64,000 bases of DNA, from assembly GCA_017550145.1 (NCBI GenBank), contig JAFZQG010000023.1:1-64000 (forward strand), in the 5' to 3' direction. The DNA is from Erysipelotrichaceae bacterium. GTDB lineage: Bacteria > Bacillota_I > Bacilli_A > Erysipelotrichales > Erysipelotrichaceae. Shown in pieces: positions 53,516-63,900 of the stretch. The notes under the pieces were generated by a model. That model was not told the DNA's origin and made no database searches. It was given only the letters and a program-made list of their open reading frames with translations. The stretch's first letter is position 1, and every line of letters begins with the position of its first letter. The position numbers and the translations under genes are program-made.

Positions 53516-55435
53516 ATGTATAAGAAAAATCAGAAAAAGATAATCGTTATTGCTGCAATCGTAATTGCTTTGTTTTCAGGATTATTCCTTTTTAATACGA
53601 GAGATGAGAGAAGAATCAACAGACTAATCAATAAGATGCCCCTAAGGGATAAACTGGCACAGATGATGGTTCCTTCTTTCCGCTATTACAAGGAAAATGA
53701 AGAAGCTGAAGAATATCCGGTAAGCGAACTGACGGATTATATTAAAGAGTATCTGTCTGAGGATCATTACGGATCCTTTACACTTTATACAGAAAACTGC
53801 AGCGATCCTAAAAAGACGCTGGAGTTTGTCTATGGCATACAGCAGTTGAACAAAGAAAGCGGAGGTATACCGATGATTATCGGCATCGACCAGGAAGGCG
53901 GCAGTATTGTCAGAGTAAACTTTGGAACGATTGGCGTCGGCAATATGGCTTTGGCTGCAACCGGTAATCCTGATAATGCCAGAACCATGGCCTCTATCTA
54001 TGGCAAGGAGTTAGCACTGTTAGGAATTAATGCTGACTATGCTCCGGTTATGGATATCAACAACAATCCATCAAATCCGATCATCGGAGTAAGATCTTTT
54101 TCTGATGATCCCCAAATCACTGCACAATTCGGTAAAGCTTTTATTGAGGGACTTCATCAGCAAGGTATTATTTCAACTGCCAAACACTTTCCGGGACACG
54201 GTAATACCGATACGGATTCCCATACCGGTTTTCCTCTGATCAGCAGTACCTATGAACAGCTGAAAGACAATGAACTGATCCCGTTTAAAACGGCAATTGA
54301 TGAAGGCGTCGATATCATCATGACTGCTCATATTCAGTATCCGAATATCGAAAAGGGAACCTACACTTCAACAAGCACTCATGAACAGATTTATCTGCCG
54401 GCAACGATGTCCAAGGTCATTCTTACAGATATCTTAAGAGGAGATCTGGGTTTTGATGGTGTCATTGCTTCCGATGCTCTGGATATGGATGCGATCGCCG
54501 ATAACTTTGCAATGAAAGATGTTCTGAAGATGACGATCAATTCCGGAGTGAATATGCTTCTGCTTCCGATTGTCTATGAAGCCAAAGATCTTGAAAATAA
54601 CAGGGCTATACTTGATCTGGCAGTTAAACTTGCGGAAGAGGGAGAAATAGATAGCGAAAAGATAAATGATTCAGTCAGAAGAATTCTTAAACTCAAACTG
54701 AAATACGGTCTGCTTGATAATATTGATTTTGAATTGAATGATGTAATGATCAAAGAAGCTGAAACAGGTATCGGGAATAAAGAAAGCCAGGATATCGCAA
54801 GAAAGATTGCCGAAGAATCTGTTACTTTACTGAAGAATGAGAATAATGCATATCCGTTAAACCTAAAAGAAAACGAAAAGACTCTGATTATCTTCGCCGA
54901 TACATGTATCAGCCGTATCGGGTATGGAGAACTGATAAAGAAAGAACTGACAGATAATAAACTTATTCCGGAAGGATCAGTTATTGAAATCATGCCAAGC
55001 AATGGCAGCAATAATGAAGAATGCATCGAAGCGGCAAAAGAAGCCGATCACGTCATTCTGGTCTACCGTATGTATAGTGTGAGCTGTCTTGATCCTGAAA
55101 CCGATGACGGTTGGTCATTGGAATGTTTTGACAAAATTATCGATGCTGTCCATGAACAAAATAAAACAGTGATTCTTATGACCTGTCAGCTTCCGTATGA
55201 CATCGCCAGATTCACAGCTGCCGATGCCTTACTGGTAACTTATAACGCTTCGATATTAAGAACTTTACCGGAAAGCAGTTATGCGCCGAATCTGGAAGCA
55301 GCTCTATACTCCTGTTTCGGATTAGCTGAAGCAGGAGGTCATCTGCCGGTAAATATTCCATATGTCGAGGGTACAAGAATCACCGATAAGATTTTATATC
55401 AAAGAGGATTCAGTTTACTGAATATCCAGGAATGA
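53516..55435 (+). CDS. GH3 family beta-N-acetylhexosaminidase-like protein (NagZ type)
   Basis: A 639-residue protein with an N-terminal membrane anchor (about residues 8-28), so extracellular. IIGIDQEGGSIVRV, KHFPGHGNTDTDSHTGF (about residue 223; the usual HGDT reads HGNT, keeping the His-Asp dyad region) and the nucleophile in VIASDALDMDAI (about residue 320) identify a GH3 NagZ-type barrel. A C-terminal alpha/beta domain follows (about 430-630). It should remove N-acetylglucosamine from muropeptides or similar glycans. Its end overlaps the convergent hydrolase gene by 21 bases. The ribosome site is weak (AAAGG, 15 bases before the ATG). Confidence 0.88.
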   Translation: MYKKNQKKIIVIAAIVIALFSGLFLFNTRDERRINRLINKMPLRDKLAQMMVPSFRYYKENEEAEEYPVSELTDYIKEYLSEDHYGSFTLYTENCSDPKKTLEFVYGIQQLNKESGGIPMIIGIDQEGGSIVRVNFGTIGVGNMALAATGNPDNARTMASIYGKELALLGINADYAPVMDINNNPSNPIIGVRSFSDDPQITAQFGKAFIEGLHQQGIISTAKHFPGHGNTDTDSHTGFPLISSTYEQLKDNELIPFKTAIDEGVDIIMTAHIQYPNIEKGTYTSTSTHEQIYLPATMSKVILTDILRGDLGFDGVIASDALDMDAIADNFAMKDVLKMTINSGVNMLLLPIVYEAKDLENNRAILDLAVKLAEEGEIDSEKINDSVRRILKLKLKYGLLDNIDFELNDVMIKEAETGIGNKESQDIARKIAEESVTLLKNENNAYPLNLKENEKTLIIFADTCISRIGYGELIKKELTDNKLIPEGSVIEIMPSNGSNNEECIEAAKEADHVILVYRMYSVSCLDPETDDGWSLECFDKIIDAVHEQNKTVILMTCQLPYDIARFTAADALLVTYNASILRTLPESSYAPNLEAALYSCFGLAEAGGHLPVNIPYVEGTRITDKILYQRGFSLLNIQE

Positions 55436-56329
55436 TTTTATTCTTGTGAGATAATCAGGTGCTTCATCATAGACACCATGTCCATGTTCTTCATAGATAT
55501 AGTATTCACAGTTTAGTCTATCAGCTATATCAAGAGATTCTTGCGGGCCAAATACCAGATCAAGACCAGCACCTATTACAAAGACAGGACATTTGATTCT
55601 TTCAAGTTCATCATAGTCATTGAATGTTACGATGGCATAATTGGATATTATGAAGTTCTGATAATCAGTTTCACTTGTTCCTTCGCCTGATGAAACGATG
55701 ATGTCTTTGTACTGTTCATAGAAAGAAGGGGTATATACCTTTTCTCCGAATGATTCCATAAGACCTTTAAGGTCTTTTTCTTTAGCCAGTTTTATCCATG
55801 TTTCAAAAACTGTTTTGGAAGAATCAGATACTTTTGAAGCAGTGGAACAAAGTACAAGGGCATCAACCGTTTCAGGGTTTTTAATAGCGATTGCCTGAGC
55901 AACCATGCCGCCCATTGAGACACCCATAATTTTTACATGATCAAGACCAAGTTTTTTAAAAGCAGTAATCGTATCTTCGGCCATATCATCAATACTGTAT
56001 CCTTCCGGTTCAAGCTTGATGTGATCAAACAGATAGATGTCATAATTTTCAGCCAGTGTCTGATATGCCGAAACAATTGCTTCAGCTGAGCCCATAACGC
56101 TTTTTAAAGCCACACCGGGCAGGATGACAAGTTTTCTGCCTTCATCGTTTCCGAAGTGGAGATAATCCATCTGTTTACCGTCAAGATCAAGTGTTTTGAC
56201 CAAAGACCCCGGTTCATTATCATTTACGGGTTCTTCCTTTTCTTTTTTGCAGGAAGATACTGTCAGAGCTATAGAAATAACTGTTAAGAGAATTGTAATA
56301 ATTTTGACTTTTTTCATACTGTTCACCAT
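55415..56329 (-). CDS. Alpha/beta hydrolase, lipoprotein
   Basis: A 304-residue protein. The second ATG (56317) begins a typical lipoprotein signal ending VSSC; the first four residues may be optional. The nucleophile elbow is GVSMGGM (Ser near residue 140) and a late HGHGVYDEAP holds the catalytic His (about 286). The substrate is unknown. TATAAT lies nine bases before the first ATG and no ribosome site is present, so a very short leader is possible. Confidence 0.85.
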   Translation of the reverse strand: MVNSMKKVKIITILLTVISIALTVSSCKKEKEEPVNDNEPGSLVKTLDLDGKQMDYLHFGNDEGRKLVILPGVALKSVMGSAEAIVSAYQTLAENYDIYLFDHIKLEPEGYSIDDMAEDTITAFKKLGLDHVKIMGVSMGGMVAQAIAIKNPETVDALVLCSTASKVSDSSKTVFETWIKLAKEKDLKGLMESFGEKVYTPSFYEQYKDIIVSSGEGTSETDYQNFIISNYAIVTFNDYDELERIKCPVFVIGAGLDLVFGPQESLDIADRLNCEYYIYEEHGHGVYDEAPDYLTRIKSFLDIQ

Positions 56330-56434
56330 ATCATAATTATTATAGAAGAAGATAACATATAAAGCTGCATGTTTTTAATGTTGGACATTTGTTAGACTTT
56401 ATATGTTATGATTTTCTCAATTTAGGAGCCAAGT

Positions 56435-57730
56435 ATGTCAACTTTATTTAAAAACACAGCTGTTCTGACAAAAAAAGAAGGTAAATATGAAGTAATAAAA
56501 GATGCTTATCTGGGTGTTGAAGGCAAGAATATCGACTATATCGGTACAAAGAAACCGGAAAAGCATTACGAGATAGTAAAAGACTTCAGCAACAAGCTTC
56601 TTATGCCGGGATTGGTAAATTCTCATACCCATATACCGATGGTGTTTTTAAGAGGCATAGCGGACGGACTTCCTCTTGATAAATGGCTTAATGAAAAAGT
56701 ATTCCCAATCGAATCTAAACTTAATGCTGATCAGATCAGAATATCAAGTTACTATGCAATCCTGGAACTCTTGGCAAGCGGCGTAACAAGTTTTACCGAT
56801 ATGTATTTCTTTCCGGAAGGAACAGCTCACGCTGTAAAGGATTCAGGCATTAAGGCCAATATCAATAAATATATTCTCTGTTTTGATGAGAATCAGTCAA
56901 TAGAAGAAAGCATGATACCTGTATCATTTGATTTCTACAATAAATACAACAATACCTGTGATGGCAGACTGAAAGTTGATTTTTCCATTCATGCGGAATA
57001 TACGAATAAAACGCATATTGTAAAAGAATATTCAAGATTATGTAAAGAGAATAATGCGATCATGCATATCCATCTGTGTGAAACAAAAAACGAAGTGGAT
57101 AATTGCATCGAAAAGTATCACAAGACTCCGGTCGAATGGTTTGAGGAACTCGGTACTTTCGAGAATCCGACATGTGCCGCACATGTGGTATGGCCAACTG
57201 ATAATGATCTGGATATTCTGAAAAGACATAATGTTTCAATTGTTCACAATCCTTCAAGCAATCTTGTATTAGGAAGCGGAATCGCTCCGTTAAGAAAGGT
57301 ACTGGACAAAGGTATTAATGTAGGACTTGGTACCGATGGTACAGCTTCCAATAATAACCTGAATATGTTTGAAGAGATGCATATAGCTTCCATCGTTCAT
57401 AACGGTTATAACCATGATGCAACAAACATCCGTTCCGAAGAAATAATAGACATGGCTACGATCAATGGTGCCAAACTTCAGGGAAGAGATAATACGGGTG
57501 TCTTAAAAGAAGGCAATGCTGCAGATATCATTGCGATTGATATGAGCGGTATCCATATGTATCCTGTGTTCGATTATTTTTCAATACTGACAAAATCTGC
57601 ACAGGCTTCCGATGTATATATGACTATGGTCGATGGAAAGATACTCTATGAGGATGGAAAATATCTGACTTTAGACAAAGACAGAATAGTGAAAGAATTC
57701 AAGGAAGCTGTTGAATCATTCTATAACTGA
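56435..57730 (+). CDS. mtaD: Amidohydrolase, 5'-methylthioadenosine/S-adenosylhomocysteine deaminase-like
   Basis: A 431-residue amidohydrolase-superfamily protein. Metal ligands are in LVNSHTHIPM (HxH, about residues 66-68), HLCET (about 214), HNPSSN and GLGTDG (Asp near 304); the long RGIADGLPLDKWLNEKVFPIE segment is typical of the MtaD/TrzN group. It probably deaminates methylthioadenosine, S-adenosylhomocysteine or a related nucleoside. AGGAGCC precedes the ATG. Confidence 0.88.
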   Translation: MSTLFKNTAVLTKKEGKYEVIKDAYLGVEGKNIDYIGTKKPEKHYEIVKDFSNKLLMPGLVNSHTHIPMVFLRGIADGLPLDKWLNEKVFPIESKLNADQIRISSYYAILELLASGVTSFTDMYFFPEGTAHAVKDSGIKANINKYILCFDENQSIEESMIPVSFDFYNKYNNTCDGRLKVDFSIHAEYTNKTHIVKEYSRLCKENNAIMHIHLCETKNEVDNCIEKYHKTPVEWFEELGTFENPTCAAHVVWPTDNDLDILKRHNVSIVHNPSSNLVLGSGIAPLRKVLDKGINVGLGTDGTASNNNLNMFEEMHIASIVHNGYNHDATNIRSEEIIDMATINGAKLQGRDNTGVLKEGNAADIIAIDMSGIHMYPVFDYFSILTKSAQASDVYMTMVDGKILYEDGKYLTLDKDRIVKEFKEAVESFYN

Positions 57731-57882
57731 GGATCATAAAAAATGATAAAGAAAAAATAGTAAATTGTTAGTTTGTTAATTGACGAAGACATCTCAAATC
57801 AATGGAGAATTACTATAGGCGAACATATTCTTTTGAAATAAAAGACTATATAATTATATTTAGATAAATTCTACTTATTTTT

Positions 57883-57888
57883 TATAAT
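57883..57888 (+). promoter_or_regulatory. Candidate -10 (TATAAT) of the giant surface protein gene
   Basis: TATAAT lies only three bases before the AGGAGGA site (57891-57897). An A+T-rich TTTAGA 18 bases upstream could be a -35. If correct, the leader is very short and begins within the ribosome site, so another promoter further upstream in 57731-57880 is possible. Confidence 0.35.
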
Positions 57889-57902
57889 GCAGGAGGAATA
57901 GT

Positions 57903-60900
57903 ATGGAGAAAAACAACAAGAAAAGAAAACTGTTCTTAATAATAATAGCAGCGATATTACTTCTGATAGCGTTTTTATTGGGATTATCGAAGTGTACTGG
58001 TCTTGCTGATAATGCCATGACTGTTTATGAGACACAGGATAATAGTCTTTTTGTTCCTACTTATGATGAAAATGAATCCTCTGTTTTTGCGTTCCTTCCT
58101 GCAAAAGATGCTCAGGGTGAAGTTACCTATGAGTTGATCTCCGCAAAAGACAGTGATTTCAAAGAAGCTGATTATTTTACTCTTCTTTCCAAAACAGATA
58201 CTCAGATTCTTGTGGCAAAAGGTACGCCGGCCGGTGTCTATACTTTGCAGATCAGAGCTCATGCTACCGGAGACAGTAATCATAAGGAAGCAGATAAGGA
58301 TATAACCTATATATATACAATTGATAAAGCCGCAAGCGAGTATACTGCTATTCCAAGCGCAATTGAAGGTCTTATTTATAATGGCAAAGATCAGATCCTG
58401 ATCCATGAAGGTTCTTCACCTTATGGTAAGATTCTTTACAAAGTCAATGACGGCGAATGGAGTGAAGAACTTCCAACCGGTCTTGATGCAGGTATTTATA
58501 CCGTTTTCTATAAACTCGTCGGTGACAATAATCATGAAGATATCAGTGAGCAGTCTTTTTTGGTGTCCATTGGCAAGAAGACGACCAGTTACAAACCTGG
58601 ATCATATTCAACAGCATCTACTTCTTCAAGTTCTATATCCGGACTGTTTAACTATATTAAAGACAAAACTGATAATGCCTCGGATGGCAAAGAGACCGTT
58701 TCCGGAAAACCTGGAACCTATGTTGAATATGTTTATGACGGAAATGAGCACAACAACGGTTATCGTACCCCGACAGGAGTCACGATGGTCGGCGAAAATC
58801 ATGGAATTAATGCCGGCACATATGTAGCTATCTACACTCCTGATAAGAACCATTGCTGGAGCGATGGTACCAGAACTCCGGTTCAGGTAAAAATGGTTAT
58901 CAAGAGAAAGGAATTTGATAAACCGACTGTTAATGATGTTCTGATCTATAACGGCGAAGTTCAATATGCAGATATTGTTGGCTTTGACGAGGAGGCAATG
59001 CTGATTACTGGCAACTGTGGAAAGGACGCCGGTACATACAAAGCTATCGTTTCACTGAAAGACAAACTGAATTATAAGTGGACTGATAATACGATCGATA
59101 ATGTCAAACTTGATTGGCATATTTTCCCGATGGCTGTCAACGTTCCTAAAGTGACTACCACTTTTGTATTTAAGGGAGGTATGAAGAAAGTCGGAATAAT
59201 TGTCACAGAATACAAAAAGTCTCAGACAGTGGAAGTAGAAGACTTTAATACGTTCAATTCCGATCTGATTAAGATTATCCGTGGCAACACACATACTGAT
59301 GCCGGAAATTATGAAATAGAGATTGCTTTAAAAGACAAGCATAACTACAAATGGAACGATGAAGAAGGCGGAAGTGGAAACCGCTTAGTTCCGTGGACTA
59401 TTGAAAGAAAACCGATAGGAGATAAGCCGGTAAATAAGACCGTAGTATATAACGGATATTATCAGAGCAATGGCTACAAAAAACCGGACGAAGTAACTGT
59501 TACCGGTGATTACAGAGGAAAAGATGCTGGTGAATACACGGCTACTTATACTCTTTATAATAATTACTGCTGGTCAGATAAAACATATGCACCGGTTACT
59601 GTTACCTTGACAATTACCAATGCTGGTATTGAAAAGCCTACGAATACAAGTGTAACCAGGACTTATAACGGATGTCTTCAGACTAACGGCTATGATAAAC
59701 CTGATGGTATTGATCTGATACCTGGTGGCAGTGATAGAGGTACAGATGTTGGTACTTATACCGCTGTTTACGTACCGGATGAAAACCACACCTGGAGTGA
59801 TGGAAGCAGAGAACCGGTAACCGTTATACTGACTATTGAAAAAGCCAAACTGGATGTTCCGACCATTGTCGGAGATTCTTCGTTTGTGTATGATGGAAAG
59901 AATCATCGTATTGAAATTGCCGGTTTTGATTCTAACGTAATGAATATGTCGGGAGATTTCGGCAATAAAAAATACGTTGGTGATTATTCCGTAACAATCA
60001 GCCTCAAAAACTGGGCTAAAAAGAACTATGAATGGAACACAAATATACCTGATGATACTTCAGATAAGATTTTGAACTGGTCGATCACAACGAGTGGCTT
60101 GACTGTTCCAAGTGTCAATAAAGAGTTTGTCTATAACGGTAAGTGGCAGCAGGTTAAATTGTCAGATCTGGACAATTATGACAGAAAACTGATGAAGATC
60201 GTTAGCATGAAGAACGGCTTGGATGCAGGCGATTACGAGATCGTGATTGGTTTGGAAGATAAAAATAATTATGTTTGGGAAGATGGAACAACAGAAGATA
60301 AGACAATAACCTGGACGATAAAACAGGCCGAAAACACAATCAATGTAATAGAATCGCAGGTTATAGTGACAACGTTCAGCCCTGAAGATCATAGGGTATT
60401 CTTTGCCGGTGCGACAAACGCAAAGGGTGAAGTATCTTACACACTGACCAGTGCAACAAAACAGGGATCAAAGGAATCTGCTATAGACAACTTTGTGCTT
60501 GATGGAACTTACATCACTATCAAGGGAAATACACCTGATGGTTTATATTACCTGACAGTCAAAGTTAATGCTGAAGGTGATAAAAACTATAAACCAGCCA
60601 GCAAAGATATCAATATTGTTCTGACCAACAACGGTATACATTATATCGTTCAGTTTGACGGAAATGGTGCCGACAATGGAACAATGGAAAAACAGAATTA
60701 CTACGGAAGTATTCTTAAGCAACCTCTGCGCAGAAATGAATTCGTTAGAGAAGGGTACGAATTTGCAGGCTGGAACACACAATCAGACGGATCCGGTAAG
60801 GACTTCAAGGATCATGAATTCTTAGATTGCGGCGACTTTAAGGATTATCAGAATGAAGGTTATGTTAATCTTTATGCTCAATGGGAACTTGAAGAATACA

Positions 60901-63900
60901 CGATATTTTATAATAACGCTACTGTCTCAGACGAAAGCGCAAAGAGTTTCACAATTGAATCATCACCATTTAATTTAAGCAAGCCTGATGAAAAACATGG
61001 CTACAACTTTGCTGGATGGAACACAGCTGAAGACGGAAGTGGAAAAACATTCAAGACAAATGAAAAGGTAAGCTATGGCGATCTGAAACCATATATCGAA
61101 AACGGAACCGTTAACTTATATGCTCAATGGGAAGGAAAGAGATACTTGATTCTTCTCATTGATTCAAGATCAGATGGTTTACTTCCATTCTCTACTGATT
61201 ACGCGACATATGGAGAACCATATGGGGATGTTTTGTATGATTTAAGTTTAGAAGGATATGACTCAGGCTGGTATACATTACCGGAAGGAACATCAATAGA
61301 AATAACGAGCGAATCGATCGTTGATGACTCGGTTTTCAGTATGGCAGCAAGTGTTCTTGAAGACTATATTGAAAGCAATCTTGGCAGTTTTGCAGCAAGT
61401 TTAGTGGATGGCTTATTGGATGGTGTAGATTTCATACCGCTTTTTGCTAGATATACACCATATATCAATACACCATACACAGTCAATCATTACCTCCAGA
61501 AACTGAATTCTGATAATTATGAGGAGAGTGCGTTTAAGACAGAAACCAGATTTGGTACTACAGATGAAGAGATCAAATATGAAGAACAGCAGATAAAAGT
61601 AACTGGCTTCCATTTTGCAAAAGGTACATCTGAACCGCGTAGCAACAATCCGACTGTTTTGGCTGATGGCAGCAGAATAATAAACATCTACTATGACAGA
61701 GAGATTTATACTGTAAGTTTCAATTCAAAAGGCGGTAAAGATGTTGAATCTCAGAAGATCCCATATCAGGGTTTGGTAACTGAACCTGACCTTTATGAAC
61801 GTACAGATGCAGCAGGTAATGCATATACATTGGCTGGATGGTACAGCAACGGTAAACAGTTTGACTTCAGTAACGATAGAGTTAAGGGCAATATAGTACT
61901 GGTTGCTGAATGGGAAAAATCTGTTTATGTTGAAGCAGTATCCAATAACAGCAAATTCGGAACTGTTGAAGGTTCAGGTGGCTATAGAAACGGTGAAAAT
62001 GTTACATTAAAAGCTTACCCGAAAGAAAACTACAGATTCGTCAGATGGGAAGATGCTGATGGAGAAGAAGTCTCAACTAACAGCGAGTATTCATTCACTG
62101 TTACACAAGAAATGATTGATGCCAAAGACAGAAACATTAGATTTGTTGCTGTATTTGAACAGATTAATTCCAGATCACTGGCATTATACGAAGAAAAGAC
62201 ATTCTATGCTGATCCGGGAGATGAGATTAGTATCACAGATCTCTATCTTTCTGATCGCGTAAGCAGTTACAGCGCTCTTACTGAAGAAGGCAATCCGTTG
62301 TCTTTAGAAATTGATGGAACGGTTTATAAAGGTGCTCATATCAAGGTTGCTGAAAATGCACAGCCAGGCACATATGTTATAAATGTTACGGCTACTCCGA
62401 AATTGTTTGATTTAATTCATAAACCATCGACCATAAAGATTACTGTAGTCGTTAAAGATAAGACGCCTGTAGTAACGTTTAATTCGAATGGCGGAACTGA
62501 TGTCAAAGAACAGAAGGTCAATGATGATGGCCATGTAACTAAACCTGCTGATCCATACCGCGAAGGATATGTGTTCATGGGCTGGTATCTCGGTGAAGAA
62601 GCAGTACCATTTGATTTCGATAACACAACAATTGGAACAGATATTACGCTGGTTGCTAAATGGGGTTATCGTGTCAGATTTGACATTAATGGTGGAACAT
62701 CAGGACCTATTGGTGATCAGATCGTTGAAGTAGGAGGATTCGCAACGAAACCGGAAGATCCTGTATATGATGATTCCCATCATTTCACTTTATGGAAACT
62801 GGATGGAGAAACGTTCAATTTCACTACTCCGATCACACGTAATATTACACTGGTAGCAGAGTGGACGGAAGAAGAGACCAGAACTATAAAAGTCTCTGTA
62901 AATAATAGAGATGCTGGTATTCCATCTGGTGCTGGAACATATGGTATCAATGATAATGTTGAACTATTTGCTAAAGCATATAGAGGATATATATTTGTTG
63001 GATGGGATTATACAGGCGATGGTCAAGTAGATTGCACAGATAATCCATGGACATTCCCGGCTGCAGATAGTTATCCGGAATATGTAGCGATATTCAAGAA
63101 AATGGATGAACTGACAATATTCAGGTATCAATACAGAGAATATAATGTCGATACAAATGGCAATTCAGTCCAGATTAATGTTGCAGATAACATGATTGCT
63201 GGTGATGCTACTTTACTTGATATATCAAAAATAGAAGCTGAGTACGATTTCGAAGATAACCACATTGTTTTTGAAACACATAAAACAAAGGAAACGTATT
63301 GGATCTTCACAATAGAATACTATGACAGAGCAACAATAAAGATTGCAGGAGATACGCCATTAGGTGTTTACAAATTGCATATTACTGCCAAAGATAAAAT
63401 TTTCGGCGCTAGAGAAACCATTACAATAGTAATCAATGTTGTCGACAGTATTAATACAGTAACATTTGATTCAAATGGTGGATCGCAGATCCCTGATCAG
63501 GAAATAGGAGATGGCGGTTACGCTATGAGACCTGTTGATCCAATATATGAAGGATATGTATTCGATAACTGGTATCTAGGTGAAGAAACAGAACCGTTCA
63601 GTTTTGTTGGAAGACCAATTAACTCTAACATAACTTTGACTGCAAGATGGCTTGAAGCTGAGACGGTGGCATTCAACTCTAACGGTGGATCGGATGTTCC
63701 TTCACAAACGATAGGGAAAGGCCGCTATGCAGCTAAGCCAGCAGATCCGTATCTTGAAGGTTACCAATTCGTTGGTTGGTATCTAGGTGAAGAAACGGTA
63801 CCATTCGATTTCAAGAACAGAACAATTGAAGGAGATATCGAACTGCATGCAGAATGGATAAAGGCAAATCTGGTAACATTCAATTCTGGTGAAGGTGGAT

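Noticed and set aside
58405..58827. Plus-strand 140-codon frame and many minus-strand frames in 57.9-63.3 kb
   Set aside because: They are alternative frames of the giant surface protein gene, whose own frame is open throughout and has recognisable repeats.
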